DNA from: Sulfolobus sp. S-194
Lineage (GTDB): Archaea; Thermoproteota; Thermoprotei_A; Sulfolobales; Sulfolobaceae
Length of the DNA: 64,000 nt
Reading direction: 5' to 3'
Assembly: GCF_012222305.1 (NCBI RefSeq)
Contig: NZ_CP035730.1
Coordinates: 1,302,001-1,366,000 of the forward strand
Shown: positions 10,043 through 19,363 of the stretch, one piece after another
How the letters are laid out: every line of letters begins with the position of its first letter
Position numbering within the stretch: the stretch's first letter is position 1
Program-made: the position numbers and the translations under genes
Notes under the pieces: model-generated
Database searches by the model: none
Seen by the model: the letters and a program-made list of their open reading frames with translations, nothing else
Told to the model about the DNA's origin: nothing

Positions 10043-11093
10043 ATTAATAGGGTCTAAGGAAGCACACGAAAACTTCCAGTTTGTAACTATAAATGGTAAA
10101 GTTGAGTTTGAAGATGTTGAAAGGATCTCAATGATTGCTTATTATTACTCAAAGGCTGTAAAGGCTGGGATTAACCTAGCTTTAAGAGGAGTTTCCCTAA
10201 ATGAGGCTGTTAAACAGTTGTATAATATCATCCCTTACGCCTTTTACGCAGAAACTGCCTATAAGCAAGCTTTAGCCCTTGTTGAGAATAAAGGGAGTAA
10301 GGTTGAGATCAAAAGGAGGTGGATCGCTTGTAGGGGGAATAAAAACGATAAGGGTAATAGGGGAATTAAATTCCACGTTTTGGAAGACCACGTTGAAGTT
10401 AGGGTTAAAGACCCTTGGGGTAAGTGGATTTATGGGAAAGCGTACTTCGGCAAGAAATACTTACCACTGCTTAGGGAGTTGGAGGAGTTATCTAAAAGGA
10501 AGGAGGAGAGTTACGGTGCTGTCATTAGTTTTAAGCAAAAACCAACGGTTCACCTTCAAATCCCGATTTGGTTGTACTTGAATTACTTCTCTTCACCTAA
10601 ACCATCTGGTTATGATTTATTTGCTGGTTTTGATTTAAATAGTGATAGGTTGAACGTGGTTATTATTAACGAGAATGATGATGTTGTTACTACTAAGACC
10701 TGGTGGTTCCCAGATGTTACCAGACCAGGTTTTCCGAAAGAGAAGGCTAAAGCTTTGCGTTTGAACGCTCTTTCAGAGGCTCTTGAGTTCCTATCAAGGA
10801 TTGGTGTTGATTACGTCGTTTTTGAGGATTTATTCCTAGTTAAGAGGAGGAAGTTTATCAAGAGTAAAAGTGGTAATAGGAAGATTAGCAAATTTGCTAA
10901 GAAGCAGTTACTAATTCACGGTGTTATTAAATCTTTAAGGTTAGGTTTTAACGTTATCTTGGTTAATCCTAAGGGTACTACTAATTCAGAGGCTCATGAT
11001 AGGATAATGAGGGAAAAGGGATTTGATAGGCATACGGCATCAGCTTACTTAATAGCAATGAAAGGATTAGAAGTAATTAAAAATAATGAGTAG
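10014..11093 (+). CDS. tnpB: TnpB-like RuvC nuclease lacking the zinc finger
   Basis: The protein has 359 residues and starts at a TTG inside the preceding small gene. All three RuvC motifs are readable: FAGFDLNSDRLNVV with Asp 207, VVFEDLFLV with Glu 271, and GFDRHTASAYLIA with Asp 338. In typical TnpB a four-cysteine zinc ribbon sits between the second and third motifs. Here that segment is VNPKGTTNSEAHDRIM without any cysteine, so the ribbon has been lost. The N-terminal wedge-like region is intact in length. No TnpA gene is nearby, so mobility would depend on one elsewhere. TnpB enzymes are RNA-guided nucleases; whether this form is active is open. The gene reads through without stops. 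Confidence 0.8.
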   Translation: MLSYQMMRSKLIGSKEAHENFQFVTINGKVEFEDVERISMIAYYYSKAVKAGINLALRGVSLNEAVKQLYNIIPYAFYAETAYKQALALVENKGSKVEIKRRWIACRGNKNDKGNRGIKFHVLEDHVEVRVKDPWGKWIYGKAYFGKKYLPLLRELEELSKRKEESYGAVISFKQKPTVHLQIPIWLYLNYFSSPKPSGYDLFAGFDLNSDRLNVVIINENDDVVTTKTWWFPDVTRPGFPKEKAKALRLNALSEALEFLSRIGVDYVVFEDLFLVKRRKFIKSKSGNRKISKFAKKQLLIHGVIKSLRLGFNVILVNPKGTTNSEAHDRIMREKGFDRHTASAYLIAMKGLEVIKNNE

Positions 11094-11650
11094 TTACGCA
11101 AAAGTGTTATAGACTTTAATGGTCAAGGTCAGCATAACTAAACTCATAAGTTATGAGCTCACACATGACTTTCTGCCCCTTAACCTTTATATATATTACA
11201 AACAAATAAAACTTAATGAAAATCATCTCATTATTTATTTAACCTTTATTCTTTCTCTGTTCTTCTTCACTTATTCTCTCACTTTCATTTATGTAAATTC
11301 TAGTAATTTTCTTACCTTATTAATCAGTATATGACATCGTTATATTCTAAAGATTATTTTTATTATCATTAATACTCAAGGACGGTTCATTTTCTTTCTT
11401 TATGTTTAACGCTTCAGCAATTCCTTTAGGACTATACACAATAAATTTCTTGCTTACTCTCACATTAGTTCTCATAATTATTCTTACTTATTTAAATAGA
11501 AATATGCTATTAAAAAATTCATGAAAGATTATAATTTATATTCTAAATTAATATTACGAATCAACTACGATAATTCATAAATAATATGAGAATATTAAGA
11601 TAGTTAAATTCTATTTTAATTTCAGAATAGTTTACTAAACATTTTTATCT
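11094..11650. other. Downstream region of tnpB, possible guide-RNA zone, otherwise spacer
   Basis: In TnpB elements the 3' end of the gene and the following bases encode the guide RNA. Here a 7-bp perfect stem (ctcataa g ttatgag, 11143-11157) occurs 50 bases after the stop codon. Beyond 11200 the sequence is AT-rich with no gene I trust; the plus-strand frame at 11119-11334 is Leu/Phe-rich, has no good start and looks accidental. Confidence 0.3.
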
Positions 11651-12529
11651 TCACGATCTTATCACTTCCATTATGACCCTATAAGCGTTCTTCCATAACA
11701 CTTCCTCCTCATGACCCTCAATTGCTTTTGCCAGTTCCTTAATACTTAGTATATTTTCGAAGCCTTTAGGGGTTTCTTTAATTCCCAAAAAGTCTGTTCC
11801 TAATGCTACATATTCCCATCCATAGCTTTCACCAATATACCTTATACTTTCAACTATCCCCTGAATCGTAGGTTCTTTAAGAGTGTAAGGAATTGCAGTA
11901 ATTCCAATTACTCCTCTTGTTTTTACAATCAACTCGATTTCTTCGTCATCTAAATTTCTATTATGATCCTTTAACTTCTTCACATTTGTATGAGAAACAA
12001 TTACAGGTTTCTTAGATGTAGAAACCACATCAATTAGTGTCCTTTTGCCAGCATGAGCTAGATCAATGAGTATTCCTAATTCATTAGCTAACTTAACGAC
12101 CTCTTCACCCTCACCAGTTAAACCATAATCTTTTTTGGAAAAACATGATGAAGCAAACTTATTATCATAATTCCACGTTAAACCGATATTGTTTATGTGA
12201 AGTTCTTTCAATACATATAAATCTTCATAAGATCTCAAAGAATCTAATCCTTCTAAAGAGAGAAGAAATTTAATTCCAGGTTTGTTAAAATCATCTATGT
12301 TTCTTACTATTCTCACGTAACCTTTTCTCTCTAAATCGTAATAGAATTTTATCTGATCTAGAAGAAGTTCTAAAGAAAAACCTTTAGAAGCATGGGGAAA
12401 TATTGATGCAAAAATTGTCGCATCAAATTCTTTTAGTAATTTAATACTTGATTGAATGTCACCGTTTATCACATCAATACCAATCTGGTCTGAATACGCA
12501 AAATCTTCATGCAAATCTATTATTCTCAT
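11651..12529 (-). CDS. Membrane dipeptidase-type peptidase, family M19
   Basis: The 292-residue protein shows the landmarks of M19 (renal dipeptidase) metallopeptidases. At the N-terminus is IDLHEDF with the D-x-H-x-D pair (residues 5-9) for the first zinc. Then come LLSLEG with the bridging glutamate, GLTWNYDN, LIDLAHAG and IVSHTNVK with metal histidines, HNRNL, and VALGTDFLG with the final aspartate. The family hydrolyses dipeptides, including some with D-residues. There is no signal peptide, so it acts in the cytoplasm. It lies 26 bases downstream of the divergent-facing neighbour set, on the same strand as the secreted protein at 12556-13095, with which it may share a transcript. Confidence 0.85.
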   Translation of the reverse strand: MRIIDLHEDFAYSDQIGIDVINGDIQSSIKLLKEFDATIFASIFPHASKGFSLELLLDQIKFYYDLERKGYVRIVRNIDDFNKPGIKFLLSLEGLDSLRSYEDLYVLKELHINNIGLTWNYDNKFASSCFSKKDYGLTGEGEEVVKLANELGILIDLAHAGKRTLIDVVSTSKKPVIVSHTNVKKLKDHNRNLDDEEIELIVKTRGVIGITAIPYTLKEPTIQGIVESIRYIGESYGWEYVALGTDFLGIKETPKGFENILSIKELAKAIEGHEEEVLWKNAYRVIMEVIRS

Positions 12530-12555
12530 AAACTAATGAAGGAGTAAGAAAATAA

Positions 12556-13095
12556 TTAATCTTCTCCTTCTCCAGAAATGGGGGAGACCAATTGTAGGTA
12601 TAAGCCTAAATCATTAACTATCTGTGTTGGAGTTAAGTTTTCATTTATTGAACCGTATATATAAGCTGTAACTTCGACTTCTTTATCTGTAAGGGTTATG
12701 TTAGCTGAAGTAATGTTTAAATTTAAGGAAACAGTTTTACCATCATCAAAATATAACAATACGTATAGTGAGGAGAAGTTCGCTTTGGGCTTTATTCCTA
12801 TGATGTAAATTCCAGGCTGATCAACCTTTAAGTGAAATTTAACCTTAAACGAGAAAGAATATGTTGGACTAGATGTGGTAGTTTGCGTTGTTGTTTGCGT
12901 TACTGATGTGGTATTTTGTTGAGAAGTTGTTGTTTGTGTTGTTGTAGTTATTATCTGTACACCGGTTAGATTCAAAGGAACTTGGCTAACTGGTTTTGAT
13001 GACTGATGAAGTGTAGTATAAAGCTCTATTCCTAATACTACATTTACAATTAATGTCACTATAAGTAAACTTATTAATAAAGATTGTCTTGCCAT
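12556..13095 (-). CDS. Membrane-anchored secreted protein with Thr/Gln-rich stalk
   Basis: The 179-residue protein has a short basic N-terminus, a single hydrophobic helix (about residues 7-25) that looks like an uncleaved anchor, and then a Thr/Ser/Gln stalk (motif TTTTQTTTSQQNTTS). A beta-rich domain of about 100 residues with several N-linked glycosylation sites follows. The architecture fits an outward-facing single-domain protein on the cell surface. I recognise no family. It precedes the M19 peptidase on the same strand, with 26 bases between them. A divergent winged-helix membrane regulator starts 102 bases away, so the two may be linked. Confidence 0.6.
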   Translation of the reverse strand: MARQSLLISLLIVTLIVNVVLGIELYTTLHQSSKPVSQVPLNLTGVQIITTTTQTTTSQQNTTSVTQTTTQTTTSSPTYSFSFKVKFHLKVDQPGIYIIGIKPKANFSSLYVLLYFDDGKTVSLNLNITSANITLTDKEVEVTAYIYGSINENLTPTQIVNDLGLYLQLVSPISGEGED

Positions 13096-13197
13096 ATGTA
13101 TAATCTATCTTATTATTTCATTTAAACCTTAGTTCCATTTCAGAATGAAACACAGTGAAACACTAAGCTAATAAACCTCTGACCAAAAGGTTTTCTT

Positions 13198-13986
13198 GTG
13201 GTAAAATTTCTATTGATTACACTTATCATCTTAGTTTCGCTTGCTCTTCTTACAAAAGGAGACAACGGTATAATTAATATTTACTATAACGGTACAGTAG
13301 TAGCTGAACTTCATAATGTGAGCGAGTTCAACCTTATAGGTGACTACGCTGGTGGTCTAAAAGTTATAGGGGCAGAATATAACTTGTCCGATGGGCACTT
13401 ATTTTTAAAAGGAAATGGTACAGTTTATGTGTACTATAGGGCAATCCTACCAAAAGGAGTTATACAAATCCTAGAGAATAATAACTTTACTATAAATATT
13501 TATTTACCTACAAACTCGACTATAAATTATGTAACACCACAGCCTTATAGTTTTACTGCTATAAACGGACTTTATAATATAACTTTTGTTAACGTTTCTA
13601 AGGTTATATTACTCTATGTAGAATCTACACCGTCACAAAAAAGTGAAACTACTGAGCACCAACTCATTATATTGCTTTTAATCGCAGATATTGTTCTTAT
13701 ATCTCTAATAGTTTACTTATTCTTTAGACGAAGAAAAGAAGTAAGAAAAGCAGAATTAACAGAGGAAGAAAACGCAGAATTAGTTACTGATATTTTGGAT
13801 GAAAGAGATAAGCTTGTGCTTAACGCATTAAAAGACGGTTCCTCCACTTTAGCTGAGATTATAAGAAAAACTAATTTACCTAAAGCAACAGCTTATAGAA
13901 GGTTAAAAAAATTGGTTAAACTTGGTTACGTTGAAGAGGTTAGAGAGAGGGGTAAGATTAGATATGTGTTAAAGAAAAAAGATTAG
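13198..13986 (+). CDS. Membrane-anchored winged-helix transcription regulator
   Basis: The protein has 262 residues and starts at GTG. It has a hydrophobic N-terminal signal segment, then an external beta-rich domain (about residues 25-145) with many Asn and Thr, a transmembrane helix near residues 150-172, and a cytoplasmic part. The last 70 residues are a winged helix: DERDKLVLNALKDGSSTLAEI, then NLPKATAYRRLKKLVKLGYV as the recognition region, and a wing. So it can sense something outside the cell and bind DNA inside. Similar one-component membrane regulators are known in archaea. Likely targets are the neighbouring surface-protein genes; a 48-residue membrane protein lies convergent at its 3' end, overlapping by 4 bases. 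Confidence 0.75.
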   Translation: MVKFLLITLIILVSLALLTKGDNGIINIYYNGTVVAELHNVSEFNLIGDYAGGLKVIGAEYNLSDGHLFLKGNGTVYVYYRAILPKGVIQILENNNFTINIYLPTNSTINYVTPQPYSFTAINGLYNITFVNVSKVILLYVESTPSQKSETTEHQLIILLLIADIVLISLIVYLFFRRRKEVRKAELTEEENAELVTDILDERDKLVLNALKDGSSTLAEIIRKTNLPKATAYRRLKKLVKLGYVEEVRERGKIRYVLKKKD

Positions 13987-14129
13987 AAAAATACCTTGTG
14001 TCCAGATGTCGCTATAATTATTAGGTCTATTAGCACTTCTATTGTAACACCTACTATTAATCCTATTGTTATTAGTTTTGTGTCAATCCAGTATTCTGTT
14101 ACATCTTCTTCTTTTTCTACCGCTTCCAT
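13983..14129 (-). CDS. 48-residue single-span membrane protein
   Basis: A small frame reads from an ATG at 14129 to a stop at 13983. The protein begins MEAVEKEEDVTEYWID, an acidic and amphipathic head, followed by a hydrophobic helix (LITIGLIVGVTIEVLIDLII) and a short tail ending VFF. The helix interrupted by acidic residues is unusual and could assemble with partners. The gene overlaps the stop of the membrane regulator by 4 bases, so they are convergent. Codon pattern and composition look coding, but I have no homologue to cite. It could be a subunit of a small membrane complex. Confidence 0.5.
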   Translation of the reverse strand: MEAVEKEEDVTEYWIDTKLITIGLIVGVTIEVLIDLIIIATSGHKVFF

Positions 14130-14302
14130 CGAGTTAATAACCTAAAATACTCCTTTTAAGAGACACGTTTCGAAAAGCCTCCTTTTTTGAAGTTTCAAGA
14201 ATAACGATAAAGTTTCGAATATAATGAAACGTTGAAACATATAGAATTTTATGGTAGCGAAATTGTATCTTTTAAGGATGAAACGCGTAGCTTACTTTAG
14301 CC

Positions 14303-14794
14303 ATGAACAAACCACTACTACTGGGACTATCCCTAGCAATACTAGCAGTAAGCGGACTAGTAATAGCTGCACAAATGTATGGAACGTTAGCAACAATATC
14401 ATATAATGTAATAAATAATAACTCTAACAATCAACAAATACAAATAATTCCTATTAATTTTAATTTAGGTAATATAACTTCTGGGCAAAGCGGTAGTCTT
14501 AATGGATCTACAACAGTATCCATACCTTCCAACGGTACCTATGATTTAGAATTGAAAGAAGATGTGTTGGACAATGTGTTTTCTCAATTTATAGCGACTA
14601 TCACTATCGGGAACCATACAATAATTCTACAATTACATGAAAATAACGATTATAAAATATATTTAACTGCTGGAAAATATACTGTTATCGTAAAAATAAC
14701 GTATACAGTATCTCAGAATCCAGAGACTAAGGAAGTTAGCAATACTCCTTTCCTATTATTAAAATATGAGCAAGACAACGATAGTGACTCTTAG
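14303..14794 (+). CDS. Secreted beta-rich protein, possible surface filament or pseudopilin-like
   Basis: The 163-residue protein starts MNKPLLLGLSLAILAVSGL, a signal-type hydrophobic segment. The remainder is beta-rich with glycosylation-type N-x-T/S sites and a Gly/Ser patch (NITSGQSGSLNGS), and the C-terminus is acidic (YEQDNDSDS). The small size and beta-sandwich-like sequence recall archaeal filament or thread subunits, but I see no diagnostic motif and leave the function open. It stands alone, with an AT-rich leader and probably its own promoter. Confidence 0.55.
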   Translation: MNKPLLLGLSLAILAVSGLVIAAQMYGTLATISYNVINNNSNNQQIQIIPINFNLGNITSGQSGSLNGSTTVSIPSNGTYDLELKEDVLDNVFSQFIATITIGNHTIILQLHENNDYKIYLTAGKYTVIVKITYTVSQNPETKEVSNTPFLLLKYEQDNDSDS

Positions 14795-14827
14795 ACTAAA
14801 TAAGGTATTTTCTTTTTTTTCTCTTTC

Positions 14828-16627
14828 TTAATCAAAAGTCAGTGGTGATAGTTTTCTTCCGAACTTACTTATGTAACTGATAATCCTTTCCTTTTGTTCT
14901 TCCAATTCTGTAATAACTTCATTAGGTGCCTGAATTTCTTTATATATTTTGAGAATTCTCTCAGTCTTTTCTAAGTATTTATCTAGTTTGAGTGTGAACT
15001 GCTTCTCGTAATCCTCCATCTTATACTCCTTGTTTAACACTTCAATAAAGAGTAATTTTAAATCTTCATAAGAAGGAACGAGTCCGATAGGTGTATAAAT
15101 TGCGTCCACTCTTCCCTCAACTCTCTTTACAGCCCATTTTATCCAAACCTTTTTATCCTCTTTTGAATTAAGAAACCTATTCCCCTCTTTAAGAAAGTAA
15201 TTAAACCCGAAAATTTTAGGAACTTTTTTAAGTTTTTTGCAAAAACCTAGATAATTTCTCAAATATTCTCCTAAACGAATTGGCATAAAATCTAGTATGG
15301 CCATTGGATTAAACTCATATTCATCCCCCTTTCCTATTACAGCACTAGTCCTTACAGATTCCATTGACGCTCCAATAGTTACAACACCGTGAGAACAAGA
15401 AAAAGCTTCAACAACCGGAATTAGAATCTCATAGTCCCTTACACCAAATATTATTCCCTCGATTTCAACCCCGTCTGGATTATCATAATTTTCATCAAGA
15501 TTTCTAAAAGCTGTTAAAGGTACTGTAAACCTAGCATTCGGATGAGAAGCTGGTTTACCCATGTCACTACTCCAAGGACCTTCATAGTTTATCCCTTTTT
15601 CTGGCCTCTTCTCATCACTACCTTCCCAATATACAGAACCGTCCTCAGTCATTAATACATTAGAGAATATCACTTCATTAGGCTTATGCAAAACCTCCCA
15701 TATTATAGGATCGTCCTTAGAGTTAATCCCTTGAATTATCCCAAATACACCAACCTCTGGATTAACAGCTCTAGCTACTCCATTAATCTCCCTTATAAAT
15801 GCTAAATCATCGCTTATTAGATTCCCGATCATTGACGTTGATGTCTTTCCACTGCCGGATGGAAAAGAGGCCGTAAAATAATGAGTTCCTTTATCACCTT
15901 CAAAGCCTATAATCGCCATATGCTCCGATAACCAACCTTCCTTTACAGCCTTATTAATGGTTAACCTTAAAGCTAACTTCTTCAAACCAACACTGTTACC
16001 AGCGTAAGTTGTGTTAACGCTATAAACAGTGTCTTCCTTAAGGTCTATCATAATCCTCCTTTTTCTTATATCCAATTCTCCTTTAGAATGAACAAATTTC
16101 AAAAATTGTTTATTTCCTTTAAAATCATCAAAATCAAGTCTATAAAGGATATTCTCGCTATGAATAACATAGGGAGAATCTGATATTTGAATAGCTAAAT
16201 GCTGAAAAATTGAATTCTTGGGACCTAATGAATAAAATCCTACATACATCTCCTTTCCTTTCATTGAATCTTTTAATAGGGAAAATATCTCTCTTAATCC
16301 TTCTTCTCTCTTTTTAGTATTTACAAACGGAATTTTCTCGTCAGCTAGTATAAACGTATCCTCTCTAGCCCTAGCCTGATCTAAAGGATGATCAAAATGT
16401 ATTGTATGCCCTAAAGTTTTTAACGGTATTTCTTCTTTTGTTTCTATCGCTTTTCTTCGTATATAATCTTTATCTTCTTCTTCGGTAACCAGATATATTG
16501 AGTAAGGATTGCATAATTCAACAATTTTTTCAATAAATCCCTCCACATTAGGATTATTTAGCATTTCTATTTTTTTAATCATTTTATCTGAAACTAACAA
16601 GTTTAAAAAATTAAAACTTGATTTCAT
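14828..16627 (-). CDS. pckG: Phosphoenolpyruvate carboxykinase (GTP)
   Basis: This cytoplasmic enzyme converts oxaloacetate and GTP to PEP, GDP and CO2, the entry to gluconeogenesis. At 599 residues it has the usual length for the GTP-dependent family. The kinase loop [13 protein letters not shown] lies near residues 254-266, in place of the common FPSACGKTN form. Other family landmarks are [17 protein letters not shown] near 205-221, DDLAFIREI, and [12 protein letters not shown] in the manganese/phosphate region. The gene is single on its strand with its own leader. The organism probably grows autotrophically or mixotrophically, in which case PEP carboxykinase links the carbon-fixation cycle to sugars. 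Confidence 0.92.
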   Translation of the reverse strand: MKSSFNFLNLLVSDKMIKKIEMLNNPNVEGFIEKIVELCNPYSIYLVTEEEDKDYIRRKAIETKEEIPLKTLGHTIHFDHPLDQARAREDTFILADEKIPFVNTKKREEGLREIFSLLKDSMKGKEMYVGFYSLGPKNSIFQHLAIQISDSPYVIHSENILYRLDFDDFKGNKQFLKFVHSKGELDIRKRRIMIDLKEDTVYSVNTTYAGNSVGLKKLALRLTINKAVKEGWLSEHMAIIGFEGDKGTHYFTASFPSGSGKTSTSMIGNLISDDLAFIREINGVARAVNPEVGVFGIIQGINSKDDPIIWEVLHKPNEVIFSNVLMTEDGSVYWEGSDEKRPEKGINYEGPWSSDMGKPASHPNARFTVPLTAFRNLDENYDNPDGVEIEGIIFGVRDYEILIPVVEAFSCSHGVVTIGASMESVRTSAVIGKGDEYEFNPMAILDFMPIRLGEYLRNYLGFCKKLKKVPKIFGFNYFLKEGNRFLNSKEDKKVWIKWAVKRVEGRVDAIYTPIGLVPSYEDLKLLFIEVLNKEYKMEDYEKQFTLKLDKYLEKTERILKIYKEIQAPNEVITELEEQKERIISYISKFGRKLSPLTFD

Positions 16628-17019
16628 AATATATGTATAGTATTAAATGATATAAATCTTTCTAACTGATACATGCGATTAGCTTTAAAGTACAATATCG
16701 TAAGAACCAGATTAAATACTGATATAACTGGTTCTAATAGTATGCCCAGAACTAATATTTATATTTCTATATAGAGAAAGTAACTTATTGTTGTTAACTT
16801 GGAAAATCTATACAAGATATTGAATTATCTCTCTCAGAATTAAACTAAAGAGAACTATTGGAGAGATGAGAGCAATTATCTTTGTCATTCTTAACATCAA
16901 ATATAGGCATAAATCATTATAATTTAGTAGAAGAAAAGTATTGGAAACAATAGATTTTTCTTTCCATATCTACCAATAACCATTATAAATCAATAGATCG
17001 AAAGATTAACACGTATCTT
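16628..17019. other. Divergent intergenic region
   Basis: These 392 bases separate the pckG start and the amidohydrolase start, which face away from each other, so both promoters lie here. The sequence is AT-rich. I see no hairpin, repeat or small frame that I would call a feature. Confidence 0.5.
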
Positions 17020-17826
17020 ATGATTAAAGTAATTGATGTTCACGTTCATTATCACGTTTTTGCTGGAAAAATACCGGATCATTGTAAGGAGTTTTTAGAA
17101 TATGTTGAAGGAGCAAAGTATACGTTAAAGAATGAATATGTTGAGCTTGAAAAAATTATTATGGTTCCTTCCCATCCTTGTCATAGTGATGAATGCTCAG
17201 ACGGTTTTTATATCGATTATGAAGAAAGGAGAAAAAATCCCGATCTCTATTTGCAGTGGGGCGAAGTAAATCCGACAAAATGTAACGTCAAGGAAGAACT
17301 TGAAAAACAATACTCTTTGGGTATAATAGGTATAAAACTTCATCCAGTACATAAGGGATTTAAACCTAATGCCTATAGGGAAGAGGAAGGAGGATTAAAG
17401 CAACTGCTTTACATTTATGAATTTGCTGAAGATCACGGTTTACCAATTATGTTCCATACGGGAACTAGTATAGGTGTTGGAAGTAGGAATAAGTATGCCG
17501 ATCCTATTTATATAGATGATGTTGCTAAAGATTTTCCTAGATTAAAAATAATCTTAGCTCATGCTGGAAGACCGTTATGGTATGAGATAGCATTCTATTT
17601 AGCTAAGTCTCTGAATAACGTTTACTTGGAAATTTCATCGATTCCTCCAAAAAATATATTAAAAGTGTTACCCAGAATAGGTGAGATTTCTGAAAAAATA
17701 ATTTACGGAAGTGATTTCCCAGCATTCAAGGGGCAAGATTTAGCTGATTATGCTTTTCAAGTTTACAGTATTTTGAAGGACGAAAAGATAATGAGAGATA
17801 ACGCTAAAAGAATATTGAAAATCTAG
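17020..17826 (+). CDS. Metal-dependent amidohydrolase (TIM-barrel, COG2159-like)
   Basis: The protein has 268 residues. It opens with IDVHVHYHVF (metal histidines H-x-H), followed by GIKLHPVHKGF, PIMFHTGTSIG, LAHAGRPLWYE and YGSDFPAF with the closing aspartate. This is the pattern of the amidohydrolase superfamily, in the group that includes decarboxylases and lactone hydrolases. The substrate cannot be inferred. A Cys/His cluster, PSHPCHSDECSDG (about residues 51-63), is not a usual part of the barrel and may bind another metal. The gene stands alone. Confidence 0.75.
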   Translation: MIKVIDVHVHYHVFAGKIPDHCKEFLEYVEGAKYTLKNEYVELEKIIMVPSHPCHSDECSDGFYIDYEERRKNPDLYLQWGEVNPTKCNVKEELEKQYSLGIIGIKLHPVHKGFKPNAYREEEGGLKQLLYIYEFAEDHGLPIMFHTGTSIGVGSRNKYADPIYIDDVAKDFPRLKIILAHAGRPLWYEIAFYLAKSLNNVYLEISSIPPKNILKVLPRIGEISEKIIYGSDFPAFKGQDLADYAFQVYSILKDEKIMRDNAKRILKI

Positions 17827-18298
17827 ATGTATCTAGTGTTTTAGGGCCTCATAAATTACCATCATTCCACAATTCGCTGAAATCATGGAAAACTATACAG
17901 TCAGGTTTTTGATATTTTATAGAAATTTAATATTTAATAGTTTTAAAAAATTTCTTGTTTTAAGTATAAGTTTCTATCTTGAAAGGACTAAATATTATTT
18001 TTATCCTAAAATAAGAAATAAATGCTAACATAATTGTTTATAAGAATCAAGTATTTGCTTATAAATCATAAAGATAACAGTCTCTCCCTAAATCCGTATA
18101 AGACCTAAGAAGAAGATCTTGCCCTTCAAAACCCTAAGAAAATTATATTTTCCTAGTCAAAAATTATACATCACAATCCTAGTAGAAATAAGCTTATCTT
18201 TCTTACACTAAGACTGAAGTTTTATCTGAGTAAACAGAATTAACGTTTAAACTCTTCAAGAGAGAAAATTTTACTAATTTTGACAAAAGATTAAGTGT
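17827..18298. other. Intergenic stretch, nothing recognised
   Basis: About 470 AT-rich bases lie between the amidohydrolase and sfsA. I see no reading frame with coding character, no strong hairpin and no repeat. The sfsA promoter is presumably within the last 60 bases. Confidence 0.45.
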
Positions 18299-18976
18299 AT
18301 GATTGTTTATACTTTTCCTACACTATATGAGGATATTGTGAAAGCTAGGATTAACCGTTTTACGGTCGTAACAGAGAGTGAAAAGATTTGTCATCTTCAC
18401 GATCCTGGAAGACTTAAAGAACTGATTTATCCCGGCAATAAAATCTTAATAAGAAACGTTAACGGAAAAAGGAAAACCAAATGTCAAGTTACAGCCGCAT
18501 GGAGCGGCAAAGAATGGGTTGTAACAGATTCTAGCATACATAACGAAATAGCTAGAAAGTTTTTACCCACTGATGCTAAAGCTGAAGTAACAGTAGGGAA
18601 AAGTAGGATCGACTTTGCATTTGATAATACATTTGTTGAGGTTAAGGGTTGTACTCTGGCTAGAGATAACATAGCTCTTTTTCCAGATGCACCAACTAAG
18701 AGAGGGAAAAGACATCTAGATGAGTTGATAGAGCTCAAGAGAAAAGGATATTCGGTTTTACTCATGATTCTAGTCTTTAGAACTGACGCTGTATGCTTTT
18801 CTCCTAATTTTGATACTGATCGAGAGTTTTCCAATACATTTATTAAGGCATTAGAGGAGGGTGTAAATGTTGAGGTCAAAGCGTTTCAGTTAGATAAAGA
18901 AAATATAGTGTATAAGGGAGAAATTCCAATTTGTCCTCAAATTCTTGGAAAAGTGAAATCTACCCCTCATAAATAA
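18299..18976 (+). CDS. sfsA: SfsA-family DNA/RNA nuclease-like protein
   Basis: The 225-residue protein matches the SfsA family along its length. The N-terminal OB-like part contains RFTVVTE and CHLHDPGRLKELI. The C-terminal nuclease-like core contains KSRIDFAFDN, FVEVKGCTL, LFPDAPTKRGKRHLDEL and LVFRTDAVCFSPN. The VEVKG segment is the PD-(D/E)xK type catalytic element. In Escherichia coli SfsA was described as affecting sugar fermentation genes and the fold is that of a nuclease; the archaeal role is unclear. It has no operon partner here. Confidence 0.88.
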   Translation: MIVYTFPTLYEDIVKARINRFTVVTESEKICHLHDPGRLKELIYPGNKILIRNVNGKRKTKCQVTAAWSGKEWVVTDSSIHNEIARKFLPTDAKAEVTVGKSRIDFAFDNTFVEVKGCTLARDNIALFPDAPTKRGKRHLDELIELKRKGYSVLLMILVFRTDAVCFSPNFDTDREFSNTFIKALEEGVNVEVKAFQLDKENIVYKGEIPICPQILGKVKSTPHK

Positions 18977-19054
18977 TTCATAGAAAATTAATAAAGCCGT
19001 TGTCAACAGTTTCCGATAAACTGTGAAGTTTATATACTTTGTTGGAAAACATAA

Positions 19055-19250
19055 CTACAGTCACACCAGATGGGTGGGTATATCATGACAAGGTGTGACG
19101 GTAAATCAAAGATGTACGGATTTCCCCAACGGATAGTCCGTTGGGTTGGGGTTATCCCGCTAAAGGGGCGGAGGGGTATGAATAGGTTATCCCGTGACTC
19201 TGGTAAAGCCCAACGGCTGAGAATTTGATACAATTTCATGAAAAATCAAT
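19055..19250 (+). ncRNA. Candidate structured non-coding RNA
   Basis: This block is far GC-richer than the surrounding spacer. A TATA box (gtttatatac, 19028-19037) lies the right distance upstream for a start near 19058. At the 5' end 19060-19067 (gtcacacc) pairs with 19092-19099. A 9-bp perfect stem joins 19125-19133 (cccaacgga) and 19137-19145 around a 3-base loop. The decamer ggttatcccg occurs twice (19150, 19185). The tail ends in caatgaagccc, like the 3' ends of some TnpB-associated RNAs, and no protein frame runs through. It may be a guide-type RNA left behind by a transposon, or an unrelated small RNA. It lacks features I would expect of SRP or RNase P RNA. Confidence 0.5.
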
Positions 19251-19363
19251 GAAGCCCAAACCCCCTACATTTTATCGCTTATAGAATCTTTATTAAGATA
19301 ACTCTTACACCTCTTAATAGTTAGAATGCAAACTTTTTAGCTATAGAAAGATAATTTTATAAC

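Noticed and set aside
11119-11334. 71-residue frame after tnpB
   Set aside because: Composition is that of AT-rich spacer, no ribosome site, no neighbour.
19055-19250. SRP RNA or RNase P RNA
   Set aside because: Too short, and the conserved cores of both are not seen.
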